A DNA stretch of 64,000 bases from Pseudovirgaria hyperparasitica (lineage: Eukaryota > Ascomycota > Dothideomycetes > Acrospermales > Acrospermaceae), in contig NW_022985556.1 in the NCBI RefSeq assembly GCF_010093815.1, positions 1,296,805 to 1,360,804 of the forward strand. The letters are read 5' to 3'. Positions within the stretch are counted from its first letter, which is position 1. Each line of letters begins with the position of its first letter. Of the stretch, positions 20,387-33,612 are shown one piece after another. The translations under genes were made by a program, and so were the position numbers. A model generated the notes under the pieces. That model ran no database searches. It was given only the letters and a program-made list of their open reading frames with translations, and had not been told where the DNA came from.

Positions 20387-22197
20387 ATATAGCGGCCTTA
20401 GATACTAATATACCCCGGTATATACCGGATATACCCCTACCGGTATAATAGAAAAGGCTATATAGCGACATTACTAAGGGTAACTATATATCTATCTAAA
20501 ATATAGAACACACCTAAAGGCGCACGCTACTATAGATAGACGGAATAAAGGGGACCCCGAGAGGGGAAACCCTCCTAGATTATATTAACTACTAGGTAGT
20601 ACGTATAGAGAAGGAAGCCGGAGAGGGCTAGAAGACCCTTTTATATATATTCTAGGATCTTATCTAGAATCTAAAGGGAATTACGGAGAAGGAGAAGAAG
20701 ATATAACTAAGAGGACCGGAGGGTAGGCTCGACCGAATAGAGGCTAGCCTACGTAGAATCTAGGAGGAACTTACTTAAGGTAAGCGCCCTAGTATATAGG
20801 TATAAATAGTAGTAACACCGGAGGCTATACTACGGGCCCCCCGGACCGGTAACGTGGCGTATAGTATACGCGTCGTAATCTAGGATAAGGATACCCTAGT
20901 ATAGATCTAGTAAGTATCCCTAAAGGATATAGTAAGTAAGATTAATAAATAAAAGAGAATATAGTTAAATGTCGTTATCGCTAAACTCACGCTAGGAGGA
21001 GTAGTACTTACTACGATAACGAATATCGCGTAGTAGACTATCTTACGTGATCCGAACGCGATTAGTAGTATCTTCCTAGGCGCCTCTATTAGGGCGGCTA
21101 TATACCCGATATAGGTATACTCTATATCTATAAGCGGATAGGTTATCGGAGAAGAGGATATTACGTGGATAGAATAGTTAAACGAGCGAAAATACCTAGG
21201 GATTAAGATCGTAAGAGTATGGTAGAAGAATATATAAGAGATTAAAACTAGATTAAAGGTATACTCTACTATAATAGTAGAGCTTAAGGACCCCGCCCTC
21301 GCGTATTAAATTATATAAGAGGGATTTCTAGCGGAAGGGGAGCTTCTTATAGCGGAACTATAGAATAGAGTATAGGCGATAATATAGTGCTTTAACTATT
21401 AGGGATACGGGTATACGGTATAGCGGTACTTCTAAAAGACTAGGTATAGATAGTATTAATAAGAATATAGTATCTAGGAGTACCCCTACGGAATATAAGG
21501 AGAGGGCTAGAGGGATAGGGATACGGCGAAGTACTCTAACTATAACGGTAAGTACCCGTCGTAGTTAGCTACGTGCGCGAAACGTAAATAGGTTACTAAA
21601 TATATCTACTTAATCTAGATAAAGGGAGTAAGGTAGCTATAAACGATGCGATCTACTACTATTTCTCTCTTTACTATAATACTACTACTATAGACTACCT
21701 CCTTACGAGGAAGTAGTTAGAAATAGTAAACCATCCCGAGAAAGCTAATAATAGGACGGCCCTAAGGAATTACTAAGGCCGCCACCGTATAAGGATAGTC
21801 GTGTCTTAGAGGAACGAATATATAGGCCTATATATTCCCTAGCACCTAATAAGAGACTAAGATATACTCCTAATTATATAGGTAAACGTATAGTATAAAC
21901 GTAAGAACTAGGCGATACTCCTCGAGGAGACCGGAGCTATAATACTCGCTATATAGGAGCTATATAAACACTACTAGACGAATAAACTAATAATATACCT
22001 AGGATATTATATAATACACCCCCTAGGACTAGAGAGGAGAGTCCTCTTCTATGTCTATAAGTCTATTCTACTCTTATTATAGTTGTATACTAAACGGGAT
22101 AACCTCCGGATAATACTATACCTCTAGACGAATATTGGACCCCTCCATATATATAATATATATAATTAGAACTAATCGCTTTAGGCGGATAATATAC

Positions 22198-22569
22198 TAT
22201 GATGAGCCATCGCTACGTATGTCCCTTTTTGTAAATGGCTATGTCCTTAGTATAGTAGTCGCGACGAACTCACAAGTATCTCTCCTAGGTATTATGAGTT
22301 CTCTTTGAACGCACGACTTCTTATTAGTTCTCTTTTACGATAGGACGGGTCTATATAATACTCTTAATCGATTCATTAATAGCTAAGCCTAATAATTAAT
22401 ACCTATAGAGGCCCATGAACATAAGGAAAGGTCGAATTATCGAATATTAGTAATGGGGGAAGCGTGTCATTTAGAATGACCAAGGAAAACGCCCTCCTTA
22501 AATATATAATAAGCCATGTAATCGAGCTAGGGACACATATATATAGGGCTATAGGAGCGGCCTTCTACA
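22198..22569 (-). repeat. LTR of the Gypsy element (3' LTR in element orientation)
   Basis: This 372-bp repeat matches 33241-33612. Read on the minus strand it begins TGTAGAAGG. A purine-rich tract lies just inside at about 22,572-22,580, as expected for the polypurine tract beside a 3' LTR. Confidence 0.92.
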
Positions 22570-22714
22570 TATACCTCCCCGGCCTATAGAACTACTACCC
22601 TTAGTAGTATAGTAATTGTATAAGAAACCGTGTGAAGAACGCCTAAAAGAAAGACCTTAATATGAATAAAATGCGCCCCTAGTAAACCTCTCGGCGCGGG
22701 TAAATCTTAGCCCG

Positions 22715-22749
22715 GATTATTAGTTAAGGGCAGCCCTTAACTAATAATC
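22715..22749. repeat. 35-bp palindrome, copy 2 (Gypsy element)
   Basis: Perfect 16-base arms GATTATTAGTTAAGGG and complement, with centre CAG. It lies about 150 bases inside the Gypsy 3' LTR. Confidence 0.9.
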
Positions 22750-25700
22750 AGGTAGGTTTTTAGGCGCCTAATCTTAGTACTCGAGGTCGCGAGCTAGCTC
22801 CTAAAGAATCGTGTCGCTTATCTTAGAGAGGTTAGATTCCTCCTCGTCGGATAGTTCGTTAGGCCTCTCCTATCTATAGAAGTTCTCTTCGACGTTATCT
22901 AGGCCCGTGTTAGGCTTAAATTTCTTAAAATTAATTGGCTGCTTGGCGGCGCGCGCCTCGTTAAATTCCTTCTAGAACGACCTATCCCTATAGACTAGCC
23001 TTTCCTACCTTGCTATTTTCTTAAAGGTCTCCACGAATACCCTCGAGCCCTCCTTAAACCAGGCGTCTACCTTAGCTTTAAGTTGTTAAGGACTTGCGTT
23101 AAGCCACGCAGCTGCCTCTTCTTTCACCTTCTAGCTATCCTATCTTTTACGGCCGACTAATGCGTCGCTAACGGCGTTAAAACTCGGGAGTTAAACCGCG
23201 GCTGGGAAGGCAAAAGGAATCGCGCCGTATTTATTAGAAAATCCCGACGGAGACGTAGGTCCCGGAGTTAAATTCCTGTGAGCTACTGTGAGTTGTTCCC
23301 ATGTGCCCATTTTAGGCACTTCCATTGTTATATGATTAGGGCCAATCGCGACATACCATGGAAGTATCGTGCGTCTTCCACCCTTTACGGGACCCTAGGC
23401 GCCGTGTATTATTAGTGGGCTAGAGATGCGTACTTTAAGGGACTGGTAGGGGACCGGGACGAAGGGACTAAATCGTTTCCTATCGTCCGCATTATAGATC
23501 TTGTCATTAATAGCCGTAATTATACCGTTTCGATTGACCCCCTCGCGGAGCTTGGCCTTCGACTACTATTCGTTTAAGAACTTATAGAAGCGGGGAACGA
23601 TTATGGTATAGTCGTCACTTCGTTCGTCGTCGAGACTAATGCTTCCCTAGATTATATTAAACCCGTGTCTATCGCTAGGATCGAGGATTCGATTAATGGC
23701 GTTATCGAGATGCTTGAAACCCGTCTTATCGCCCCTATCCTAGGACTTCGCATAGTACGGGTACGAGATTAGATAGTAGTTAAGATCGGGCCGAAGAGCG
23801 ATATAGGTGAGCTAGTAAAGTGGGCATTACCTAATAAACTATTGGATATAGGAGTGGTATGTAGTTCGTAGCTAGCCGTAGTTCGATTTCTTATTAAACA
23901 TGCGCTAGTGGTACTTATACATATTAAATTCATCCCTTACGAGTTCTAGGATACTCTTATTAAGTATAGAGGTCGTCTTTTTAAGTGGCTCGAAGAGCCC
24001 TTTAATGTTAACACTTCCGGTATATTCCCACTCGTCGAAGAGTTACCTACCTATCCTACCGTCCTCCTTCTAAATCATAAATGTAATGCTAGTAAGGATG
24101 GTTTTAATATTAATGACTTACTTCGGGGTCTCTAGGGCCTAGTAATAATAGATACCTAATGCCTCTATCGGATAAGGTGGCCGCGCGTACTTCGCGAACT
24201 AGGTATAGCGGTCCTTATGAACTTTAAGGGCCCCTACGTTATCTCTAAACTTATATACCATTTTAAGTCTCGCTACTAGGTTTAAGTAGAATACGCTAAC
24301 GAGTATATTATTCTTTCTAGCCACGTCTTAGTAATGCTTGTAGTAGACTTTATACGGAATAGCTATGTTACCTATCTACGCTTTCTAGCGCACTAGTAGG
24401 GCCATTCCCTTAATGCTCGTGAAATTCTTCTTTAATGATATAGCTACCTTAAAAGTCTTCGTCACTAAAGGCGCGTATTAATACTTCTTAGGCTCGTTCT
24501 CTTCCTCGACCGATACTATCGTCTTAGGGTGCGAACTAAGAATAACCGGGGATTGTCGTATAGGCGCCCCTAGTAATTACTAAGAGCCGGTAGATAAGGC
24601 ACGTCCGCGAGTAGGTTTTGTCGGCGTGGCCGTAACGGGTACTAAAGACGTTCTCGTATGGCCCGGTAAGGGACGTTTACTAGTAGTAGTGGGAGGAATA
24701 CTTACTTTAAACGGATGACTAGCTTTAAAGAGACGACATACTACTAAACTAGGAGGCGTGCTTCGTGGAGGGGACTTTACCGTAGGCGTTACCTACACTA
24801 GTTTTAGCGACGGTAAGGTCTAAGGCGGAGGCGATGCACTCATCTCTTTGATTTATAGGTAGTATTCGACGGGCCTATGAACCATTCTACTTATCTATGA
24901 CTATTAACTAGCGGGGATAATAAGTCCCGTCTCGTTATAGAACGTTAGTTTATTTTATCGGCTAGGGTAGTTCGAGAGTTACTAGAGAGATAGGCCGTCC
25001 TTATTACTATCGCTGGCTAGGGCGGCATTAATATTAGAGCTCTAAAGATATGCCTTAATTCCTCTTCCCTTCTATCCCTGGCCGATTCGGGACCATAGGG
25101 ATGCGTTTAACTAGTTCCTTACTCTCGCCTATGTTCGCACTCGTGAGAGTGCTGCTAGCTTTTCTATAAAGTTCTATGTTTACTAGAGCTATCCGAGGGC
25201 GGATTAGAGTGACTAGCCGTCGTTATTAGGGAGGTCTTTTCGCTAGTTTTATAGGATTGCATTTTTAGCTTTTAGGATGCGGGAGTTGGTATCTCTTCCA
25301 CGACGAATTATCTCGTGGACTTCTTTCGGAATAGAGGAGTTAATCTTTACCTTACTATACCCTATTACGGCTCCTGCTTCCTAGAAGAGGTTAACTATAC
25401 TACTTGAGAGCTATTCTACGAGGCTAGTAATATAAAGGAGATTATTAAATGTGTCTAGAATATAGTCCTATCGCTCTTGCGGGTCCTAGATGGCGATAAT
25501 TCGGTTAATAGTAGACTTATTTATTTCTATAGCTTCTATAGCCTATCCGTGTGGAGTAGTAGATGGCCTTAATACCACGATAGCCGTTGATGGCCCTACT
25601 TTAGTACTCACGACTCTTAACTAGAACCGCGTCTATCTTATTAGTGCTTGACGATCTTATGACTCTTCACGGGTAGGCGTTTTCTTCTTCGGCGGGGCCA

Positions 25701-28700
25701 TTATTATTATTAGTTCTATCGGCGAGTTGCGTTCTAAGGAGAGGTAGTTTAAGCGAGGCGGAAGTAGAGGAGGAGGTTTTATCAATTAAGGAGGTATGGA
25801 GAGGTGTAAGAGGGAAGAGTTATATACTATCTTAAGTTCTCTTTTTATGCCTCCTCGAATGCCGGGTATATAGTGATTTTTATAAATGATCCTTACTAAC
25901 GGCCGTAGGCCCGTATACGTGTCGAATCTATGAATAAATATATACTAGGTATATAGGAAATCTATGAATAAATGTGTCTACCGGGTATATGGCGGAATCT
26001 ATAAATAAATAGATACCGGGTATATTCTTATCCTCATGAGACTTCCTATAAGTATCTTTTTCTCTTATACCTTCTCCTTCTTTTCTTCCTTATTAGTTCC
26101 TAATAGGGCCCGTTCTATAGTAACGAAATGGGCCTTCGATGGGTGGGCTTCGATTACACGACCGGTTTTAATGTATGGTGGGTGGAATTTCGCGTAAACG
26201 CTATTATGTCTTCTTTCGAGCATTACTTACTTTAATAATGGGTTTTATTATTTTATAGTGATGATAGGGTTTATCATCCTCTTTCGATAATAGAGTTCAT
26301 CGTCATGAGACTACTTTTATAAGCATCCCTTCCCTCCTTAAAAAAACTTCTATCCCCTAGAAGGAGATGTCGATTCTAGGGAAACGCAAATATTCCTCTC
26401 TATTAAAGCCTTGCGGAGTAGGAATTACTACTTCCACCCGGGTTCGTGTGGCGTCGTCGAGGTGTTCCGTGAGTTATTTATGATAGTTTTCCTTATCGCT
26501 ACTCTTCTTATTTTCCTCGGTAATTCTTCTAATTGGTAGTCGCGAGGGCTTGTCGTGACTCTCGTTACTTATATTTCTCATGAAATATTTCTTTAACCTA
26601 TGGCTAGGAAACGTCCCTCTAAGCATGGCTCTATTAAGCTCCGCGAGCTTATAAGTGTAATTAAACACGGACTGGATTTTATATGGCCCCCTCTAATGCT
26701 ACCTTAGCTTTCGCTCTATGTTCTTCTATTACTACGAGTTATATAGGAGGATAATTATATTGACTGGTAACGACTCTTAACGAAGGTGATGGTCGTTATT
26801 CCATGCCTCTCTTGATTCCTCACGCGTTCGTGTCGCGTGGGCATGGGCCTCCTTAAGATTCTCGGATCTTCTCTTAAGTTATCTAGCTCGAAGAGCGAGT
26901 AAGTCGGACGTTAATCGTACCTCGTCCTAAGGGAGTATTCGGAGCGACTTAAATTTGACTTTAATAGGCATGATTGGTTTATAGCCGAGCACGAGGTATA
27001 CGGTACTATACCCTATGCTAGCACGTGTCGTTATTCTATCTATCTAGACGACCGCATGGAGGTAGTCGGGCTAGTTCTTGAATCCGCCATTAGTTATCTT
27101 CGCGAGAGTATTAGCGAGTAGTATAAAACTTCTCTCGATAATCCTATTTACTCGGGGATTATACGTAGACGTAACCTTCTAATAAATTCTATAGAGTCGG
27201 AGGAGCTCCTCTATGGCACCCATATTTTCTCTACTACCGTTATAGGTGATTTTAGGAATGATTCCGTATCTATAGATTACGTTCTTAAAGAGGAACTTTA
27301 TGACGACTATGGACGTGGCCGCCGTATATGCCTCCGCCTTAGTCTATCCGCTTAGCTATTCTCGTATAGATACTACTTTACTATACCCTATAGAAGGTGG
27401 TAGTATCGTTACGTCCAAGTGCATTCTTTACTAAAGAATAGGCGTTATAATGTGGTGGAGCCCTTTATCAAGACCTCCGAGGAGCTTACTTCGTTATTAA
27501 CATTTATTATAGGTTTTCACGTGCTATCGCACGTCTCTATATATACCTACCTACTAATACTTATCCTTAATCCTTCTAAGGGTCCCTTCGCTACCTCTAT
27601 GATCTATCTCGTTATAAGTAGTAGTAATTATACGCGCCCTAGTATTCGGATCCTTAATTACTCGTGTATGTTAGCGATGCCTATCTCCTCTCCGCTAGAG
27701 TATTCGGTCACGCACGAGGAACTTTAGGTAGTCGGTTATAAAGGCCTTATACGCTCGGTCGGTTAGGTCGGTTAGCCTCTTAAGTATAGTAAGATACTTC
27801 GTAATCCTCTACTATTTATCGCTATATTCATCTATTAAGGGAGACTTAATGGCGGTATAGTCGAGTATCTCTATCGTGTAATCTCTCCTACTAATAGGCT
27901 TGATTAACGACGTCTCTAGTATATTTATATATAGAGCCATGTCCACGAACTCGTCTAGGTCAAAGGTAGAGACGTCTGGTGGTTCTTCTCCTTCGTGCAT
28001 CCGTGAGATACCGTTGGCGACTACGTTACGCTTCCTAGGTACATGCCTAACTATAAAGTTCTATAGCTAAATCCACGCGAGCCACCTAGTAACGAGCGCC
28101 CCTAGTAAGTTAGTTACGGTGCGGTTAATTTAAGCGACTAGAGTATTCGCGTCTATTTCTATAATAAAGTACGTGCTATAGAGGTATTACCGGAACTTCT
28201 ATAACGCGTGGAGGAGGGCTCGGTACTCTAGTTTCATGGTGTCGTAGTTTCTCTTAGCTTTTAACCACATTCCTCTATTATACCGCGATAGCTAACATTT
28301 ACAATCCTCGTTCTCCTATATTAACATAGCCCCCTACCTAACGTTACTAGAGTCTACTACTAGGATTATATCTCCCGTACCTATCCCGTACCGTAACGTT
28401 ATTAGTGCGGGAGTAGTAGTTAGAGCTATCTTTAGCGCGTCCATCGAGGTCTACTCCTTAGCTATCTACTACTAGGCCGATTTATTCTTTAATAGTATAA
28501 ATAGCGGCGATGCGATAATAGCGTACCCGGGGATCTATATCCGGAAATATATATAAACGCTAAGGAAGGCTCGCACATTCGTCGTGTTTTTATAGGGTTT
28601 CTAGTCCCTAATAGTAGTAACCTTTTTATTACTCGGTCGCCTCCCTTTAATGCCGTAGACGTATCCTATAACGTTAGCGGCTTCAATATACTACTAAGTC

Positions 28701-29990
28701 TTCTTGCCACTTAGGGCGCATCCGGCGCGCTCTATATCCGCGAGAACCTTATCCACGTTAATTAAATGTTCTAGGATATACCTACGAATTCTAGGCAGGG
28801 CCTTCTTAGAGTTATATTTCGTCGTGGGTCCTTTAATGCCTAAGTTATCTAGGAATAGTAGAGCCCTCTCCGGGATGTGTTCTTATATAATAGTTAATAT
28901 AATCCTAACGAACTAAGCTACTAAATTAGTAGCCCCTTAAGGTAATATTATTCTATATAGTAATCCTAGGGGCGTTATAAACCCCGTTAAGTCTCGGTAA
29001 TACTCTACTAATAGAATCTAATCGTATCCTAAGAAGAAGTCGGTAAACGTTAAGACGGCTATCCCCGTAAAGTGCTCCGAGAATTCTTTACACGAGGGCG
29101 GCGTGGCCGCATTACGAATGGTGACTCGGTTGATTTCTATCGCCGAATTGATTAATCTATAATCTCGTTCCTTATTGGCTTCCTTCTTCTTTTCTACGAG
29201 AAAATAGGCGTTTCGATAAGGACTACTATAGGGCTCGAGCCTTCCGCTATTAAGACGCTCTTTTAGAATCGTGAGTACCTTCCCATGAAGGGCTCTAGGA
29301 ATATTAAAGTTCTTAGCCTACCATGCCTTATGTTCCACCGTTCGGATCTCCTACGGAGGTGCTACCTCTTTATTAAATTTACTAAGGTATAAGAATTCCT
29401 ATGCTAGTACTTCCTCGCGATATAATAAGATTGTATATAGTAACTTGAGTTCCGCGGGACGTAGCTCCATTCTAATCTTTAGCTAACTTATACGTAGAGG
29501 CGTTAGACGTGTTCCTAGCGGGATAGTTGCCCTTTAAGGCTCTATTAGCCTATTAAACGCGTTAAGGCCTAGGTGGACGGCCGGAAGAAGTACCTACTAT
29601 GCGATTGCTTATTCACGCTAGTCTAGATACTCTAATGGATTCCTAGGGACCTTTCGGTGGGCTTCGGAGTCATCTATAGGGTGTACTTTAACTCCCTTTC
29701 TTTTATATATGGTAGCCATACTAAATCCCTTTGATACCCCGGATGAATACCGTCTTTAGAGGCCGGTGGAGCCTACTATAAGCCGTTCTATTATCGTGCC
29801 TTATTTATATACGAAGGCAGCGTACCTTGCCGCCGTAACTAGGGCGGCTAAGTCATCTTTTCTTAATAACCGAGTAATATTTTTAGGCCGGATTTTCTTG
29901 GAAAGTAACTCTATATAACTCATTTCTATATCCGTATAAAAATATATCCTATCCCCTTCGTTAGTGGGTTTACCGGACCCTATTTAGTGC

Positions 29991-30027
29991 GGATTATTAG
30001 TTAAGGGTAGCCCTTAACTAATAATCC
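29991..30027. repeat. 37-bp palindrome, copy 3 (Gypsy element)
   Basis: Arms GGATTATTAGTTAAGGG and complement, with centre TAG. It lies inside the pol-like region of the Gypsy element. Confidence 0.9.
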
Positions 30028-32708
30028 GGCTTAACTCCGGCTTCTAGCGACATGCTCCGCTATATAGTTAGTCTCTAGCTATGGAGTTACCCTCCTTCTC
30101 TAAGACTAGAATATACTCGTCCGGACTAGTTTTGAAGGTTATACGTTCTTATCTATATGCGGAGTAGACTATTAAGAGTACTTACCTAGAGGCTAACCTC
30201 TACACCGTAAGTAAGGCCTGCCTAGTATATGGCTCCCCTAGGATAAGGTCATGATTAAGTTCACTATATACGAATATCGAAGTGGCCGTAACGATCCGAC
30301 CTATGCGGATAGGGTATTACTATACTATTCCTACGAATGGAGTGCTATGCTAAGTAGCGCTAACCAAACTCGAGTTCTTTATATATGGTAGAAGCGAAGA
30401 TATCGCTAGCCCGAGACGCCTCGTAGCATCTAGTCGAATACCATTTACCTACGCGCTACTATTAAATAGTACTATACTAGTCGCCCTTTTAGGACTAACT
30501 TCCACGGGGTACCTCGGACACTCGGCCACTAGCCTTACTATCCCTTTCTTAAGCTAATTAATGTCTCGTTACGTGATGGCCGTCCCTATAGTATAGAGGG
30601 GTGCTAATACGTTAAGTTTATTTATCTCGGGAGCCATAGCATGGTCGTTTCTTCCTTTCTTCTTAGCTCTCTCCTCTCGAGCCTCGCGGACCTCTCTAGC
30701 CATGAAGTCGGGGGCGCCCTTCTCGAATACCGCACGACGTAAGTCGCCATTAAGGCTTAATAGTTCGCTAATAGTAATATTCATGGTTGTCCCTAGAACG
30801 CGCACTAGCCATACTTCGCTAGCTTCTATGCTTAGCCGCTATCCCTCGCGTAGATAGTTATTAAGCTTAACGCCTCGGATACGTGCCTTTTAACTAGGAT
30901 TTAGGCTATCCCCTTTATCTATCTTATTCTTAGGCGCCGTTAGCTCTTGTTTAGACGTTCCCTAGTCGCTACTCTTCTCGCCGTCCTCCTATTCCTCGAT
31001 AATCCTTATATACTACTCTTTACGTATTCCGCGGAGACGGGCGATCTTTCTTTTCTTAGTACGATTAGGTGTACTCTTCGTGATCCCCCTTCTAGATATT
31101 ACGAGCATAGCGGGCTCTTCTAGGGCCATCTCCTCGCGGATATATCTGTTACTAGCCACGTCGAAGCGTTTATAGAATTCTATATGTCTATCTTTCTTAC
31201 TCTCGGGCGACGTGACTTCTTCTTCCGAATCGCTGTCCGCTGAGGCCTGGTAGGGACCCTTCGTAGGTTTTATACTAATACTATATACCGGCACTCCCTA
31301 TAAAGTGTTAATGTTTACTACGGATGTAGAAACCTTCACTCCCCCTCCGTACTAGCTTAGGCCGTTTTAAACTATTACTATATAGTTCCGGATAGCTTAT
31401 AGGGTAGCTTATAGCCCTACCGAGGAGGGTGGTAATGGGATTTCTTCTCCGTTCGCCCCGAAACGCCCTTAGAATACTCGCACCCCGTTAATATTTAGTA
31501 ATCCGTCTCTAATATATCCTACTATCTCCGGACATCTATATATTGGGTGATCTTCTCTACACGTGATGCACACGATCGGTCTTCGAGGCCTATCCTAGGC
31601 TATAACGCCTCCTTAGGAGTCTCGGGTAGAGACGTATTCTCTATTCTATGTATAATTCTATGGATAAACTTACGTTGGTTCCATGGGCATGCCTTATACT
31701 TAGGGGTGTGTTAAAAGATTTAGCCTTCGCGCCTACTAGTTAATAATGGCCGAAAGTAGCTTAGGTTTGTACTTCTTAAGGGATGAGAATAAGGGATTAG
31801 AGGTAAAGTAGGACTTTATCTTAATTAACGTAAGGTCTAGTTTACTAAATCTCTCTACTATCTCGTTAAACTTATCTAATCCTAGCGTGATATATACTTC
31901 GACTAGAGAGGGGTGGCTAAATTTATTAGTTCTTCTTTCTTCATGTGACTACTCTTCTAAGCTAGTCTTCTTACTCCCTATCTTTGATTTATAGTACATG
32001 GCTATGGCCAGCTCTTATGCGGCTAAGTACTTGTTAATACGAGCTAGTTCCTTAAGTGCTCTAGCCTTTCGTGATACGAAGTTATAGATAATTATCTAGT
32101 CGTAACTATGTGCTTCCATCGTGAGTTAACATTTCTCTATAGCCCGAGCCTTAAGACTATTAGGCAGCCCTTCTAGGAAGAGCTCTATTCGCGAATATAA
32201 GCTTAGGCTTCCTTTAGCCGTAAGTTTCTCCGTGATAACATGATACTAGGAGTAGTACATGGGGAGAGAGTAGGATGGGTCTACTTTGACCATTTCCACG
32301 TATTTTCGGACAAAGTGGATGGTGCCTTCCTCGAGGGCGGAGTTAAATAGAGAGAATTCCTTTAATAATTCTTCACGTAGCGTGGCCTACTACTATTTCT
32401 AAAACCCACCCATTCCTTTAATGGTAGGACGGAGATAGTCCTCGCAGTATAATGGTAGGGAGGTTATCTTCTTATTAGGCGGAACTTCGTAGTTTATATA
32501 TATATCCTCGTACTTCCGAAGGAAGGCCGTGATATTTATTCCTTTAAAGCGCTTGGGGGCTAGGGTGGGTAGAGGTACTATCCTTCCTTATCGCGCAAAT
32601 GCTACGAAGAAGTTAAGTATCTCTCTACGAGTTACTAGGTCGTTGTTTTAAGCTTCTATCGCACCATTACTAGTAGTAGGTGTGCTAGTAGAGACGCTAG
32701 GGGTAAGG

Positions 32709-32736
32709 TTATTAGTTAAGGGATTACCTTAACTAA
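32709..32736. repeat. Degenerate palindrome, copy 4 (Gypsy element)
   Basis: TTATTAGTTAAGG faces CCTTAACTAA around an altered ATTA centre. It is a diverged or partly deleted copy in the gag-like part of the element. Confidence 0.65.
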
Positions 32737-33240
32737 AGGTTGGCCTAATGCGTCTACCTATAACACCTATCATCCCTTCTCCATGTTAATTAATCCCTTT
32801 ATAAGGTGAACTATTACTATCGTCTTCATCGATATAAGGTTCACGGTATTCTACTTATGTTATTATCTTCGTGTGAGGCGTTCCTAAAGTAGTATACTCG
32901 TATAGCCGTGTTTATAAATAACAGCTATGGTAGTACTAAACAGGTTATATTTGTCGTTTTTAAACTCTTCTTTACTGCTTTATCTGGCCCTGTTTTATAT
33001 CCTATTCCCCTGAGACATTTTCGAGTCGCGCTATCACCCGTATTAGCATGCGCATGCTTTTTACAGCTACTTTTAAGAGGCTAGCCCCTAGCGACTCCGG
33101 ACTCCCTGTTTTCCGGACTCGTGGCTTCGATCTAGTAAGTCTAGACTACCTTATTAGGCACGCCATATACTTCCCCTAAGCTAGTTTCGGAGTTCTAATC
33201 TCCCCCTGTAAGTTCGTAGTCCGGGTACGACCTCTAAAAA

Positions 33241-33612
33241 TGTGATGAGCTATCGCCACGTATGTCCCTTTTTATAAATGGCTATATCCTTAGTATAGTA
33301 GTCGCGACGAACTCACAAGTATCTCTCCTAGGTATTATGAGTTCTCTTTGAACGCACGACTTCTTATTAGTTCTCTTTTACAATAGGACGGGTCTATATA
33401 ATACTCTTAATCGATTCATTAATAGCTAAGCCTAATAATTAATACCTATAGAGGCCTATGAACGTAAGGAAAGGTCGAATCGTCGAATATTAGTGATGGG
33501 GGAAGCGTGTCATTTAGAATGACCAAGGAAAACGCCCTCCTTAAATATACAATGAGCCATGTAATCGAGCTAGGGACACATACATGTGGGGCTGTAGGAG
33601 CGGCCTTCTACA
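33241..33612 (-). repeat. LTR of the Gypsy element (5' LTR in element orientation)
   Basis: This is the partner of 22198-22569 and has the same length of 372 bp. On the minus strand it ends in TCATCACA, giving canonical TG...CA termini. Confidence 0.92.

Larger units (their letters stand above)
22198..33612 (-). mobile_element. Ty3/Gypsy LTR retrotransposon fossil, inserted in LINE A
   Basis: The element spans 11.4 kb with two 372-bp LTRs and is flanked by the short duplication ATAC (22194-22197 and 33613-33616). On the minus strand the parts run in order: a gag-like region with a zinc knuckle (about 33.2-31.5 kb), then protease, reverse transcriptase and integrase regions (about 31-26.5 kb), placing reverse transcriptase before integrase as in Ty3/Gypsy. 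Between integrase and the 3' LTR lies about 3 kb of further coding-like sequence of unknown role (about 25.7-22.8 kb). The element is broken by dozens of stops of RIP type. The LTRs differ at about 17 sites, all transitions, so RIP and not age explains most of the divergence. It is the youngest insertion in the stack and keeps more CpA than its surroundings. Confidence 0.87.

Noticed and set aside
26474-31294. Short minus-strand frames inside the transposon block as separate host genes
   Set aside because: They are fragments of the Gypsy fossil left open between RIP-made stops.
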